Assembly: GCA_029057985.1 (NCBI GenBank)
Contig: JAIDYR010000011.1
Location: 1 to 64,000, forward strand
DNA: 64,000 nucleotides
Source of the DNA: Muribaculaceae bacterium
Lineage (GTDB): Bacteria > Bacteroidota > Bacteroidia > Bacteroidales > Muribaculaceae
Direction of reading: 5' to 3'
Shown here: in pieces, positions 1 to 11,262 of the stretch
How positions within the stretch are numbered: position 1 is the stretch's first letter
How the letters are laid out: each line of letters begins with the position of its first letter
Made by a program: the position numbers and the translations under genes
Notes under the pieces: generated by a model
Seen by the model: only the letters and a program-made list of their open reading frames with translations
Told to the model about the DNA's origin: nothing
Databases searched by the model: none

Positions 1-55
1 GGGAGGATGGAATGTAATTTATATGTTGATTTGAACAAAATTAAGATTAGCGGGG

Positions 56-673
56 TTGAAAGTTAAGAATACTAAAGAAGTAAGAAAAATTAATCATGAA
101 ATATTGAAAACTATGTTAAGACACACATTTCTTGACGGGATTAGCCGCTATTGGTGGCTACCGTTAGTAACCGGACTTTTATGTATAGCACTGGGAGTGT
201 GGACAATATCTTCGCCGACGACGGCACTGCCGGTAATGGCGGCCGCTTTCGCCTACTGCCTGATAGCGCTGGGAATTTTCGACGGAATCTGGGGCCTGTC
301 GACCACGAAATTTAATCCCTCCTGGGGTTGGGATATATGTCTGGCTGTTATTGACATTGTAGCAGGTGTATGGATGCTTACACTTGATCCTGCTCAGATG
401 ACATTGGCATTTCTTTATATAGTAGGGATATGGATAATCTTCGCTGCTTTCAGCGGTGTAGGGCAGATGATGGCCGTATCCATGTATAGTGCATGGACTA
501 CATTTTTCGGTATAATTCTTCTCCTTGCGACTCTGTTTTTCACTTTCTGGTTGCTTCTCAATCCGATCGGACTTGGAGTAATGGCATGGATATGGATAGG
601 AATCGCATTGCTTTGTTACGGAGCTTTTCGCGTCACGATTTCTTTCCGGATCCGTTCATTGCGCAATAGATAG
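56..673 (+). CDS. HdeD/DUF308-like multi-pass membrane protein (TTG start at 56, or ATG at 113)
   Basis: 205-aa ORF with repeated hydrophobic segments and HdeD-like layout; ATG at 113 gives MLRHTFLDG. Confidence 0.7.
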   Translation: MKVKNTKEVRKINHEILKTMLRHTFLDGISRYWWLPLVTGLLCIALGVWTISSPTTALPVMAAAFAYCLIALGIFDGIWGLSTTKFNPSWGWDICLAVIDIVAGVWMLTLDPAQMTLAFLYIVGIWIIFAAFSGVGQMMAVSMYSAWTTFFGIILLLATLFFTFWLLLNPIGLGVMAWIWIGIALLCYGAFRVTISFRIRSLRNR

Positions 674-1464
674 CGTAAGTCTCTGACTCCTCTTAGCCAG
701 TTGCTCTGATATCTGATGAAAGAAGCGGCCGACCGATTTAGTCGGAATGCGTGAATGATCATACGAAGCGGCCATGTCCGGGGATGAAAATAAGTAAACA
801 TTGCTCCCTTGGCCCGGACAAATGCGTCGGTGGTGATTTCGCGTAGTCCTGTCGAATTGTCCTCATGAGAGCAGACAAACTCAGGAATATAGAGTCCCCT
901 CAATCCGTGGCGTTGCATTTCGAAGACAAAAAGGCTGTCTTCTCCCGCGCAGAATTGTGATCCTCTTCCAAAAAGAGGATTGAAGGAGATCCCGGCAAAT
1001 TTTACCGCTCCCAATCGGAATGAGATCTCAGGTCCGCCGCAGAAATACCCTTTCGGAGGATTGGCAGCATCGAATGAGTAATCGGGATAATCTCGTTGCG
1101 CGGAGTAAGATCTGCATTTCATCAATATATAATCAATCTGAGGATTGACATAATATTGATTCAATAATCGCTCAATGTCACCGACTTCATAGCTGATATC
1201 ATCATCCGATAGCAATACAATAGGAGCTTCAGCTGCTTCGAGAGCGATCATGCGGTTGGCTCCCCCTCCGTGACTGGAGTTAGGAATGATCAAAAAGTCT
1301 TCCCTGTCGGCCAATCCCTCCGGTATATCTTCAGGATTGGCATCTGCATACTGCCATGCGACTATATACCTTACTCCCTCTATCCGGGGGTGATTTAATG
1401 AGAGGATTCGTTCGAGACCCTCCCGTCGATACGCAATTATGCAGATATCAAGTCGGAGTTCCAT
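616..1464 (-). CDS. Glycosyltransferase, GT2-like (GT-A fold)
   Basis: N-terminal LDICIIAYRREGLERIL, ...VLLSDDDISYE DxD-like motif; lies in polysaccharide locus. Confidence 0.75.
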   Translation of the reverse strand: MELRLDICIIAYRREGLERILSLNHPRIEGVRYIVAWQYADANPEDIPEGLADREDFLIIPNSSHGGGANRMIALEAAEAPIVLLSDDDISYEVGDIERLLNQYYVNPQIDYILMKCRSYSAQRDYPDYSFDAANPPKGYFCGGPEISFRLGAVKFAGISFNPLFGRGSQFCAGEDSLFVFEMQRHGLRGLYIPEFVCSHEDNSTGLREITTDAFVRAKGAMFTYFHPRTWPLRMIIHAFRLNRSAASFIRYQSNWLRGVRDLRYLLRNERIRKEIVTRKAP

Positions 1465-1483
1465 CGGGTGCCCGGGAAATTAC

Positions 1484-2668
1484 TTAGACGCTATAATTTG
1501 AGGTCAATGATCTGGAATAGATATCCAGATGCTTCTTCACCACGTCCTTAATGTCGTAATAGACCTCGGCCAGCTGACGCGATCTGCGGCCGAACTTCAG
1601 GCAAAGATCGTCATCTTCAAGCAGGCGTTCGATACATTGCGCGAGTTGGAAAGGATTGCGGGGCTCGACCAGGAATCCATTGCCGTCAATCGTGTCGCGG
1701 CATCCGACGCTGTCGCAGGTGACTATAGGCAACCCTGCGGCGGATGCTTCAATCAGAGCCAACGGCACTCCCTCCCTGTAATAGCTCGGGAAAGCCATTA
1801 TTCTGGAGGAAGCGAGGACCTCGTTCATATTATTGATATGTCCTCCCCATACAATATATTTCCCGTCACACAATCGCTCCATTTGCTCCGGCCGCATTGA
1901 GTCAGGATTATGATGGCAGGCTCCGCATATAAGGAACTCAACCTTATTTTCCCATCTCGGACGCAGGAGTTCGGCAGCGGCAATCAGATCTTCCACTCCT
2001 TTACTTTTCAGCAGACGGCCACTGAAGACAACCCTCATTCTTCCATCCGGAAGATATGCAAGTCCGGTCGGGTGACTGAACTTTTTTAGATTTACTCCGG
2101 AGCCCTTGATATATTCGGTCGTATTCAGTGAGATTATGTGTCGGCTATTGAGAATTTCCTCGTCATCATGATTCTGGATTATATTCACTGAATTCTTTTT
2201 ACCCCGGCAGAGGATGCGGAGAGCGGCAGAAATAACTCTGGCCTTATACGAGGCAGGATTCTGGAATGCTATGCCCAATCCGCTGTAAGCATTTATAATA
2301 CATCCGGAAGTCCCTGCAATCTTCGCGGCCAGATTGCCGAGCAGAATCATCTTGACTCCTACGAAATGAAAGACGGCATCGCGGCGTTCATGGAAGAGCG
2401 CAACGAGATGACGGATGGTGAGCATTGAGGAGATAGGCCCTTGACCTGAATGGGGCGAGGGCAGGGGGATATAACCGAAGCCGGCAGCTTCGATAGATGG
2501 TCCGCTGCCATTCTCTCCTCCGGCGATTGTGACATTCCATCCTTTTGCTATCGCAGCCATTCCTACTTCCAGACGATGCGACAGGAAGAAGCGGTCGTCG
2601 GCTACGACTATGACCAGTTCCCGCCCTTCGGTGGCGACTGATTCAGGAATCGGATGATTGATATTCAT
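1484..2668 (-). CDS. Glycosyltransferase family 4 (GT-B)
   Basis: VVFSGRLLKSKGVEDLI and PSYYREGVPLALIEASAAGLPIVTCDSVGCRDTI GT4 signature. Confidence 0.9.
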   Translation of the reverse strand: MNINHPIPESVATEGRELVIVVADDRFFLSHRLEVGMAAIAKGWNVTIAGGENGSGPSIEAAGFGYIPLPSPHSGQGPISSMLTIRHLVALFHERRDAVFHFVGVKMILLGNLAAKIAGTSGCIINAYSGLGIAFQNPASYKARVISAALRILCRGKKNSVNIIQNHDDEEILNSRHIISLNTTEYIKGSGVNLKKFSHPTGLAYLPDGRMRVVFSGRLLKSKGVEDLIAAAELLRPRWENKVEFLICGACHHNPDSMRPEQMERLCDGKYIVWGGHINNMNEVLASSRIMAFPSYYREGVPLALIEASAAGLPIVTCDSVGCRDTIDGNGFLVEPRNPFQLAQCIERLLEDDDLCLKFGRRSRQLAEVYYDIKDVVKKHLDIYSRSLTSNYSV

Positions 2669-2716
2669 GAGTTTTTAAGGTCTGTTTTTGAAGGTAAGGT
2701 TAAGTCTATTAGCGGA

Positions 2717-4216
2717 TTACTGCTGTTTTACGGTTCCGCAGGGTATAACCGGAGCGACTGAATCACTCCGACAGATTCTCCTACGCAGAAGCTCCATGTC
2801 GGCATGGGTCTGCCGGGGATAAAAGGGCGAATGGATTTCCCGTTCGCCCGGTTTGAGTTCAAAAGTAAAGTCATATACAGGCTTCCTTTGATTAGGATCC
2901 AAGGAGTCATACATGATCATATAATCGAATGCAAGCCAAGCCCGGCGGTAGACAATCCCTTTGTCGAGCCAACTGCAATATGGATAATACATTTCAAGGC
3001 GTCGTCCTTCTCCGGTCAGAGGCATAGGATCGAAGAGACTTTTATTTCCGATTAACCCGGCTAAAACTACGGCGCCCCACCATCCGAATGTCAATGCGCG
3101 GCTCCGACATTCCTCAAGCGACATAGCCAATCCAATAGCCAGCGCCGGAAGCAGCAACATCGAGAGGCGGCCGAACGCTATTACCTCAAATCTCATCAAT
3201 TCAAGAATAGAATATGAAATAAGAATCATCCCGAACAGAGATTTCGATCGTTGGCCATCTTTAGCACGAAGAAGCAGCAGGGCAGCTCCGAGGGGTATCA
3301 ATATATTGCAGAATCCCAATCCTATATATCCCTTGAGATTCAGCGAAGCGCCCTCCAATATTGTCTCACCATACTTCAGGATATATTCTGATTGGAATCC
3401 ATATCTCCCGATTGCGGGAAAAGCATCGAGCAATGGCAGACTCACAAGAATAAGCCATTTTAATCCGAATGCAACTGCCGGAGCCAATAAGAGGCACACC
3501 AGCAGATTCCGAGAGCAACCGAAAAACCGGCGTAATCCCGTTGAGCACATAATAGGCAACCACGCCATTGCCAATGCGCTCAGATGGAATACCGCTCCGA
3601 TCAGAAGTTTTATATAGAAGCGTCCGAAGCGCCGTCTTTCCAGATCCGGGATGCCGGCAATCAGGCATCCTGCGGCTGCTCCGGCCAACATAGTCTCAAA
3701 GTCGAGTATGATATATCCGAAAAGACACCAACACGCTATTCCGACAAACCATAAACGGGTATATTTTCTCAGGACTATTGCAAAAGATAAGTTGAGGATC
3801 AATGCGCATAGCATCTGCCAGGACCATAGTCCGATGCCAAGAGACTTCAGCATGATTAGAATCCAGGCGTGACGTCCTCCTTGGCTTCTGCCGAGACTGT
3901 CGGCCGTCATATCTTTTAATGCCGGAAGATAGTCGTATCGCCCCATGGAGATGATAGTGTCGATTCCCACACTATATCTTAATCCGGCGAGCAGGCAAAG
4001 CGCTCCGATTACTATCCAGAAATATAGAAGCCAGGCATCTCTGCGTGTATTTATCCGAATGAATGAATGTCGGGAAGCCGGATTTCCCTCAACGTCGGGA
4101 GTCGAAATTCCGGTGCCGGAGGTGGGTGATAGGGCGATATGCAACGAATTATGGCGGAGATCATGAAAAATGATCCCAGCCGCTATAGCCGTTATGATTG
4201 CAAAATATTGCCACAT
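2717..4216 (-). CDS. EpsG/Wzy-like polysaccharide polymerase, multi-pass membrane protein
   Basis: 499 aa with many TM segments, GLRYSVGIDT motif typical of EpsG family, between GT genes. Confidence 0.75.
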   Translation of the reverse strand: MWQYFAIITAIAAGIIFHDLRHNSLHIALSPTSGTGISTPDVEGNPASRHSFIRINTRRDAWLLYFWIVIGALCLLAGLRYSVGIDTIISMGRYDYLPALKDMTADSLGRSQGGRHAWILIMLKSLGIGLWSWQMLCALILNLSFAIVLRKYTRLWFVGIACWCLFGYIILDFETMLAGAAAGCLIAGIPDLERRRFGRFYIKLLIGAVFHLSALAMAWLPIMCSTGLRRFFGCSRNLLVCLLLAPAVAFGLKWLILVSLPLLDAFPAIGRYGFQSEYILKYGETILEGASLNLKGYIGLGFCNILIPLGAALLLLRAKDGQRSKSLFGMILISYSILELMRFEVIAFGRLSMLLLPALAIGLAMSLEECRSRALTFGWWGAVVLAGLIGNKSLFDPMPLTGEGRRLEMYYPYCSWLDKGIVYRRAWLAFDYMIMYDSLDPNQRKPVYDFTFELKPGEREIHSPFYPRQTHADMELLRRRICRSDSVAPVIPCGTVKQQ

Positions 4217-6447
4217 AAATGCCCTACTGCATGTTCGAAATCTTCCGTTGAAGAAAGTCTATGAGTCCATTCAATTGCATTACGCACCTTTTCGGAACGC
4301 AAAGCGTCGTTTTCGATCAGAGTTCTTATTGCAGAAGCTAAAGAGGCTGCATCCCGGTCTGCCGCGAGCATCCCTCTTTCTTCGTCGGGTCCGATGACAT
4401 CAATGACTCCGCTATTGCGGAAAGCGACGACCGGAGTAGAAGCCATCATGGCTTCTGCGAGCACGATGCCGAAGCCCTCAGCTTCTGACGGCAAAACGAA
4501 AATATCCGCTTCTGCCAGAAGCCTGCGCTTCCTGTCTTCAGATACATAGCCTTCCGGGGAAACATCAAGGTTCCACTCGGTTGCCATCGCGCGCAAAGAC
4601 TCGGAATAATTCTGATCTACCTCTTTACCAGCTACCTTAAGGTTAATTTTGAGTCCTTCATGTTGTAAAAGTCTCATGGCTTCGAAAAGGTAAGTCAAGC
4701 CTTTTCGGGGTTCGATCGTGCCTATAAAAAGTAATTTGACACAATCTTTGGCAAATTTACGTGTTTTTTTCGAGATTTCATTATAAACCAAAGATTTTTT
4801 TATATCGGTCTCCTCTTTTTTTTCTACGGGTTCATTATATTCCGGAGGATCAAATGGGATAGGGATCCTGACTAAGCGCTGCAATTTGATTTCCCGGCGC
4901 AGTATCCGCTCGGTAAATTCTGAGGGTATCACGCTGACGGATAGTTTTTTTATGAAGAGGAGTTCAGCAATTTTATAAATTTTTCCCTTAAGGCCGCTCA
5001 TCTGGATATATAGCGGATGATGGGTGATGCCGATTGCAGTCGCTCTATGAGCCCGCAGATAAAAAAGACTTGGCAGAAGATAGAGGCACTTTGAAGTATT
5101 GAAAATCCAAGCCGGAGATTTAAGATTCTTCCTTCTATAATCCCTTGATATCCTTCTTATATTTTTGAGGGTTTTCCACGGTAAGAGGAGCTTGCCTCCG
5201 GTCTTACCCGATGAGCGGTCTATGACAAGCGTTCCAACTCCGGAATCAAGAACCTTCGAGGCCGCCTTCACGAATTTAAGATTATAGCGGTCGCCACCTG
5301 AGATTCCTGCCGGCTCTTGAGGATGGCAAAAGATCATCTCCGCCGGGGAGTATAGTTCGCAGAATCTGCGGGCCGTCGTGGCGGAGTCAGATTCTTGAGG
5401 GATTTCAATCCGGCGATCCCGGGTAATAATGTCTTTCAGGCTATCCTCCAAGGCCGAGAGCCAATCAGATATGCTCCATCCGTGAATACGGCGAAATAGC
5501 CGGGTATCCATGCATGCTTCATCCGGCACGATTTCACCGGCTACTACACCCAGCCCTGCCGCCTGCGCTTCCATGGCAGCCAGTCCCACCCCTTCGAAAA
5601 CAGAGGGGAAAAGAAATGCGTCGGCTGCACTAAGCCATTTTTCAGCATCACGGCGCTCACCTAAAAATCTGACATTTGTCAGACCTAATCCCTCAGCCTT
5701 CTTTTTTAGGGATGGAAGTAGCGGGCCTTGGCCAATAATAACATATAACCGATCTGAATTCCTGTCGGCTTCTGCCATGCGGAGAATATGCAACTGATTC
5801 TTCTGTTCGGAGGCACGCCCGATATTGAGTATAATCCGGGTTGATTCATCGATCCCGAATTCTTCTCTTATTTCCTTGCGGGCCTTGGAATCAAACCGGA
5901 ATCTTTCGGAGGAAATGCCATTGTGTATTATCTTGCGCCGGGCCCCTCCCATGGGAAACATCCAATCCAGAGCTTCTCTTGAGCACCCGACGAGATCTGT
6001 AGCTCCTCGGGCGTGGCGGCGAAATTTTAGAACTCTCAGGAGGCGTCGAAGTCCTCTGATATCCTGATGAGCATTATGGCTATGCGCGATTCTGACAGGA
6101 ATCCCGAGTGATGCTGCCTCCAAATTGACCTGCGACATTTCTCTATGGCTATGGCAATGGACTGCGGTATACTCTCCCTCTTGCAATATGCGCCTCAATC
6201 GGCGGCGATAATCTTTGTCATTGCCGGAGTAGGGAAGGCGCAGTATCCGCGCTCCCAATTCTTCGAATAAAGCCTCATTATCACCTTCTTCCTGAGTGAG
6301 AATGTCAAATTTAAAACGTTGCGGATCTGAGAATCGGATAATATCTTCGATCACTCTCTCGACTCCTCCGCAGATAAGCCGCGGATAAACGTGAAGGATT
6401 TTCAGCCGATTTGGCAGATGATATGGATTGGAGGAAAGAGATTTCAT
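4192..6447 (-). CDS. Tandem double GT4 glycosyltransferase (two GT-B domains in one polypeptide)
   Basis: Two GT4 signatures: FPSVFEGVGLAAMEAQAAGLGVV and LPSEAEGFGIVLAEAMMASTPVVAF; two N-terminal domains. Confidence 0.85.
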   Translation of the reverse strand: MKSLSSNPYHLPNRLKILHVYPRLICGGVERVIEDIIRFSDPQRFKFDILTQEEGDNEALFEELGARILRLPYSGNDKDYRRRLRRILQEGEYTAVHCHSHREMSQVNLEAASLGIPVRIAHSHNAHQDIRGLRRLLRVLKFRRHARGATDLVGCSREALDWMFPMGGARRKIIHNGISSERFRFDSKARKEIREEFGIDESTRIILNIGRASEQKNQLHILRMAEADRNSDRLYVIIGQGPLLPSLKKKAEGLGLTNVRFLGERRDAEKWLSAADAFLFPSVFEGVGLAAMEAQAAGLGVVAGEIVPDEACMDTRLFRRIHGWSISDWLSALEDSLKDIITRDRRIEIPQESDSATTARRFCELYSPAEMIFCHPQEPAGISGGDRYNLKFVKAASKVLDSGVGTLVIDRSSGKTGGKLLLPWKTLKNIRRISRDYRRKNLKSPAWIFNTSKCLYLLPSLFYLRAHRATAIGITHHPLYIQMSGLKGKIYKIAELLFIKKLSVSVIPSEFTERILRREIKLQRLVRIPIPFDPPEYNEPVEKKEETDIKKSLVYNEISKKTRKFAKDCVKLLFIGTIEPRKGLTYLFEAMRLLQHEGLKINLKVAGKEVDQNYSESLRAMATEWNLDVSPEGYVSEDRKRRLLAEADIFVLPSEAEGFGIVLAEAMMASTPVVAFRNSGVIDVIGPDEERGMLAADRDAASLASAIRTLIENDALRSEKVRNAIEWTHRLSSTEDFEHAVGHLCGNILQS

Positions 6448-8009
6448 TGAATCCGGATATTATCGGGAGAAGGCTTGCGTTTCGTAAACTCTTTTATCTT
6501 TGTGATAATCAGGTGCAGATCGCGGATGCCAAGCGCGCGTAGAATCAAAGGATACAGGATGATGATTGCTGCTATGCATACTAAAAGCTTAAGAATATCC
6601 GTATCTGCGTAGTGAGCAGCCCCAAGTCCGGCAATAGAAGCCAAAGAAGCTGCCAGTAAAGGTAACGTTACTGATTTCAGTAAGATATCCCATACATTGC
6701 TGACTTTTTTCAGAGCATAGGCGGCCGTCACGCTCATTGATATAAAGGAAGATATGGCGAAGCCTATGCATATCCCTTTCAGACCGAAACGGAAACTTAT
6801 AAGCAATACGGCGAGCCCTATCACTTTCCTCACAATCTCAATCTTCATGAGTCCCGAAGGATTGTCGGATGCGAGGATCAAGGTCAGATTAAGTCCGTCG
6901 AACGGAGTCCAGATCATACCTAAGCAGAGCCATGCGAGCAAAGGACCTGTCTCAAGCCATTTATCGCCAAGAACGACAGCGACTATCGGTCCTGACATGA
7001 CAGCCAGAGCAAGCATTATCGGGAATGCTACGCACATGGTCATCCCCGTCATTCTTTTGAAGTATTCAATCCGATGCCCCTCATCCTCCCCGCACTTGCA
7101 TAGGATCGGGTATGACACCCTGCGCACTACCTCACTCATACTTATCGACGGGACGGATGCAAACTGTCGGGCACGGGTAAAAAGACCGACGTCTCCTACC
7201 GGCATCAGTCGCCCGATAATTATAAGATATGAATTAATATACGCTACGTCAGCAAGCCTGGCTCCTATTAGATTAAGACCATATTTAAAGAGTGATTTCT
7301 GAGGTCTGGCATCAGAAAGCACTTGAATATTGCGGCCGTTCTCCCGGTATCGTTGAATATCCGAGGCATTAGATCCGTCGCTCTTATCAGCCGGCATTGC
7401 CTTCTTAGCTGCAAAATAGAGCAAGACAAGCATACTCAAGGCTTGAGTGACCATATATATGGCTATTGACCATACTCCAAGTCCGATGGCGGAGCATACT
7501 ATACCTGTCGAGCCGGAAATAATCAGCGACAGAACTGAAGCAATGGCCCTGCGTCGATATGCAAGCTGACTCATCAGTATAGCTTCCGGCAGACAAGCGC
7601 CCGCCTGCAGGGGGACTGTGATTCCTACGATGCGGGTCAGTCCGATCAGCCGCGGCTCATTATAAAAGTAAGCGACAGCCGGAGCGGCGAACCATAGGAC
7701 CAGATATATCAGTGCGCCTGCGGAAAAATTAAATATTGAAGCCCTCTTTCTGTCATTGCTCCTTTCGATTCCGCGTGCCACCAAAGCCTGAGTCATCCCT
7801 CCCGAAGCCAGGGCCTCGCCTATCTGAATAAAAATCAGGAGCATTCCGATCAAGCCATAGTCAGCCGGAGTTAATAATCTGGCCATGACGACAGTCACGA
7901 CAAATCCGAGAAGCTGTGTGGAGCCTCTTTCCGTCAGACTCCAGACGACCCCGGAGAATGCGCGCCGCCCCGTCGATACTCCTTGATGATTATCGCAGCC
8001 TGATGTCAC
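6444..8009 (-). CDS. Wzx/WzxC-type polysaccharide flippase (MOP superfamily)
   Basis: 521 aa, [37 protein letters not shown] signature. Confidence 0.9.
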   Translation of the reverse strand: MTSGCDNHQGVSTGRRAFSGVVWSLTERGSTQLLGFVVTVVMARLLTPADYGLIGMLLIFIQIGEALASGGMTQALVARGIERSNDRKRASIFNFSAGALIYLVLWFAAPAVAYFYNEPRLIGLTRIVGITVPLQAGACLPEAILMSQLAYRRRAIASVLSLIISGSTGIVCSAIGLGVWSIAIYMVTQALSMLVLLYFAAKKAMPADKSDGSNASDIQRYRENGRNIQVLSDARPQKSLFKYGLNLIGARLADVAYINSYLIIIGRLMPVGDVGLFTRARQFASVPSISMSEVVRRVSYPILCKCGEDEGHRIEYFKRMTGMTMCVAFPIMLALAVMSGPIVAVVLGDKWLETGPLLAWLCLGMIWTPFDGLNLTLILASDNPSGLMKIEIVRKVIGLAVLLISFRFGLKGICIGFAISSFISMSVTAAYALKKVSNVWDILLKSVTLPLLAASLASIAGLGAAHYADTDILKLLVCIAAIIILYPLILRALGIRDLHLIITKIKEFTKRKPSPDNIRIQ

Positions 8010-8943
8010 CCTTTTCGATATGACTCAGAAAATCTTCGTATGCAAGCCGGATCCCTTCGGGAAGTTCGGTCTTATATGTCCAGCCCAGACCTGTAGCCTT
8101 ACTGACGTCAAGGAGCTTACGTGGGGTGCCGTTAGGTTTGGAAGTGTCCCATTCGATTTTACCTTCAAATCCGACAGTCTCCGCTACTAATTCAGTCAGC
8201 CGACGAATCGACAGCTCTTTGCCGGTCCCGGCGTTGACAGTCTCATTGCCCGAATAGTTATTCATAAGAAACACGCAGAGCGAGGCCAGATCATCAACAT
8301 AAAGGAATTCTCTCAGCGGACTGCCGTCGCCCCAGCAAGTGACGGATTCCGCGCCATTGACCTTCGCCTCATGAAAGCGACGTATCAGAGCGGGGAGCAC
8401 ATGGCTGTGTTCGGGATGATAGTTGTCATTGGGGCCATAGAGATTGGTAGGCATCACGGAGATATAGTCCGTGCCGTATTGGCGATTGAGGTACTCGCAA
8501 TATTTTAGGCCGGAGATTTTTGCCAATGCGTAGGCTTCATTGGTCTGCTCCAGAGAGGAAGTCAGCAGGCAGGATTCTGGCATCGGCTGAGGAGCCAGAC
8601 GCGGATAGATGCAGGAAGATCCGAGAAATTCAAGTTTCTTTACTCCGTTTTTCCATGCTGAGTGAATGACATTCATCTCAAGCGTCATATTCTGCCACAT
8701 GAAATCGGCCGGGGCAGTAGAATTGGCAACGATTCCTCCTACCTTGGCAGCGGCAAGGAATACATATTCAGGCTTTTCCATGCGGAAGAACTCCTCTACG
8801 GCGCGCTGGTCGGTGAGGTCCAGTTCGGAATGAGTGCGGGTGATTATATTAGAATAGCCCTGCCGTTGCAGTTCGCGCACAATAGCGGATCCGACCATGC
8901 CTCGATGGCCGGCAACATAAATCTTAGCGTCTTTTTCCATCAT
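7990..8943 (-). CDS. fcl: GDP-L-fucose synthase
   Basis: [34 protein letters not shown], full-length SDR. Confidence 0.95.
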   Translation of the reverse strand: MMEKDAKIYVAGHRGMVGSAIVRELQRQGYSNIITRTHSELDLTDQRAVEEFFRMEKPEYVFLAAAKVGGIVANSTAPADFMWQNMTLEMNVIHSAWKNGVKKLEFLGSSCIYPRLAPQPMPESCLLTSSLEQTNEAYALAKISGLKYCEYLNRQYGTDYISVMPTNLYGPNDNYHPEHSHVLPALIRRFHEAKVNGAESVTCWGDGSPLREFLYVDDLASLCVFLMNNYSGNETVNAGTGKELSIRRLTELVAETVGFEGKIEWDTSKPNGTPRKLLDVSKATGLGWTYKTELPEGIRLAYEDFLSHIEKGDIRLR

Positions 8944-8952
8944 GACAAAACC

Positions 8953-10041
8953 TTATTTTACAATTCCTTTTTCAAGATATTCCGCGAGATTGGTCTTGAC
9001 GTGTTCCGATGCGCGTTCGAGCGCCACTTTCTGCATGTCATTCTCGACCATGATGCGTACGAGATTATCGAAGCTTGTCTTAAGCGGATTCCAGCCGAGT
9101 TTCCGGCGTGCCTTTTCCGGATTGCCGAGCAGATTGACCACGTCGGTCGGTCGATAGAAGTCGGGTGAGACTTCGACCACCACCTTCCCCGTCTTTTTAT
9201 CGATCCCCTTTTCGTTCTCTCCTTCACCTTCCCACTCCAGTTCGATTCCTGCGTAGTGGAACGCAAGCGTTGCAAATTCGCGAACGCTATGTTGTTCGCC
9301 CGTAGCGATTACGTAATCTTCAGCTTCCGGCTGCTGAAGAATTAGCCACATGCATTCTACATAATCCTTGGCGTATCCCCAGTCGCGCAGACTTGAAAGA
9401 TTGCCCAGATAAAGTTTGTCTTGCTTCCCCTGGGCGATGCGGGCGGCGGCAAGCGTAATCTTCCGGGTGACGAATGTCTCGCCGCGGCGTTCCGATTCAT
9501 GATTGAAAAGAATTCCCGAACAGCAGTACATACCGTAGGCTTCGCGATATTCCTTGATTATCCAGTAGCCGTAGAGTTTGGCTACCGCGTAAGGACTATA
9601 TGGATGGAAAGGAGTATTCTCATCCTGCGGCACCTCCTCCACCTTGCCATATAATTCCGAAGTGGAAGCTTGATAAATGCGGCATGTCTTGTCAAGCCCG
9701 TTGATGCGGACTGCCTCCAGCACACGGAGCACGCCGACTGCATCGGTATTGGCAGTATATTCAGGCACGTCGAAGCTTACCTGCACATGACTTTGGGCAG
9801 CAAGATTATAGATCTCATCGGGTCGCACTTTCCCGATAACTTTTACCAGACTCATTGAGTCCGCCATATCCGCATAATGGAGATGAAAGTTGGCGTGTCC
9901 CTCAAGATGAGCGATGCGTTCACGAAAATCTATTGAAGAACGTCGGATGACGCCATGTACATCATATCCCTTATCGAGAAGTAATTCGGCAAGATAAGAG
10001 CCGTCTTGTCCGGTCACGCCGGTGATTAATGCTTTTTTCAT
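8953..10041 (-). CDS. gmd: GDP-mannose 4,6-dehydratase
   Basis: [52 protein letters not shown], adjacent to fcl. Confidence 0.95.
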   Translation of the reverse strand: MKKALITGVTGQDGSYLAELLLDKGYDVHGVIRRSSIDFRERIAHLEGHANFHLHYADMADSMSLVKVIGKVRPDEIYNLAAQSHVQVSFDVPEYTANTDAVGVLRVLEAVRINGLDKTCRIYQASTSELYGKVEEVPQDENTPFHPYSPYAVAKLYGYWIIKEYREAYGMYCCSGILFNHESERRGETFVTRKITLAAARIAQGKQDKLYLGNLSSLRDWGYAKDYVECMWLILQQPEAEDYVIATGEQHSVREFATLAFHYAGIELEWEGEGENEKGIDKKTGKVVVEVSPDFYRPTDVVNLLGNPEKARRKLGWNPLKTSFDNLVRIMVENDMQKVALERASEHVKTNLAEYLEKGIVK

Positions 10042-10134
10042 TAGATATAATTATGCGAATGAGTCAATAATAGGCGAATCGGGTGGAGTCATTTGAGGCA
10101 TAGCCCTGCCGGCGTTTTTAGTCACGCTGTCGAT

Positions 10135-11262
10135 TCATGCGAATTTATTTTTGGAGTTAATATCTTTAACTCCGGGTCTAACTCCGGGTCTTGCTATAGA
10201 TTTATAATCCTTATACCAGTTGATAAAGCGGCGCAACCCATATTCCAGGCTTGTCGTCGGCTTATACCCGAACTGAATATGAAGTTTGGAAGAATCTGCC
10301 AGAGTCGAATGTACCTCTCCGTGTTGCATCGGAAGAAGAATTGTGTTGGCTTCTTTCCCGGTCAATTCTTCAAGTAAAGCCACGAAATCAGTTATCAATG
10401 TAGGGTATCCATGTCCGATATTGATGACGTCATGCTGAGGGGAAGTATTGAAGATATTGCCTCCTTTTATTATAATTCTTCTGACTGCTTCGGCGACATC
10501 ATCAATATACGTGAAGTCGCGACTCAACTGCCCTCCGTTATATAGAGTGATTTCTCTGTCATTGAGCAATGCATCGGTAAAGATATATGGAGCCATGTCA
10601 GGGCGTCCCCATTCGCCATATACGCTGAAGAATCTGAGTCCGGTCATCTTGAATCCATATAGGTCGGAATAGACGTTGGCCAGCATTTCATTGGTGCGCT
10701 TTGAGATGGCATAGACTGATTTCGGGGCTCCGTTAGCGTCGGATTCCCTGAATGCATGAGGGGATTGCTCGCCATATACCGAGCTGCTGGATGCGTAGAG
10801 AAGACGCTTGGCGCCGCAGGCTCTGCAAATCTCAAGGATTCGCATGAATCCCATGACGTTACTGTCAAGACATTCTTCAGGATGAGTTATCGAATATCTG
10901 ACCCCTGGCTGAGCCGCAAGGTGCAGGATGACGTCAGGCTGGAATTCGACAGCCAATCTTTCAGTCTCGCGATCTCTGATATCGAGTCTGCTGAATGTGA
11001 TCTCCGGGAATCTCTGACTTCGGAGGATTCTTACATCGCGTACGGCGCATAAAGAGCTTTCCGCATAATCCCTATCGGATGCGAAGACTTCATTCATATC
11101 CGCTCGATTGAATCCGCATCGGACCAATCTGTCGATCTTAAGCGCAGGGTCATAGTAGGAGTTGAGATTGTCGATGCCCAACACCTCTATGTGACTTTCG
11201 GCCAGGAATTCCGCCACTCTGCTACCTATAAATCCGGCCGCTCCTGTCAGAAATACTTTCAT
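10135..11262 (-). CDS. NAD-dependent epimerase, UDP-glucuronate 4-epimerase-like
   Basis: KVFLTGAAGFIGSRVAEFL, SSSSVYGEQ, RFFSVYGEWGRPDMA motif. Confidence 0.85.
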   Translation of the reverse strand: MKVFLTGAAGFIGSRVAEFLAESHIEVLGIDNLNSYYDPALKIDRLVRCGFNRADMNEVFASDRDYAESSLCAVRDVRILRSQRFPEITFSRLDIRDRETERLAVEFQPDVILHLAAQPGVRYSITHPEECLDSNVMGFMRILEICRACGAKRLLYASSSSVYGEQSPHAFRESDANGAPKSVYAISKRTNEMLANVYSDLYGFKMTGLRFFSVYGEWGRPDMAPYIFTDALLNDREITLYNGGQLSRDFTYIDDVAEAVRRIIIKGGNIFNTSPQHDVINIGHGYPTLITDFVALLEELTGKEANTILLPMQHGEVHSTLADSSKLHIQFGYKPTTSLEYGLRRFINWYKDYKSIARPGVRPGVKDINSKNKFA

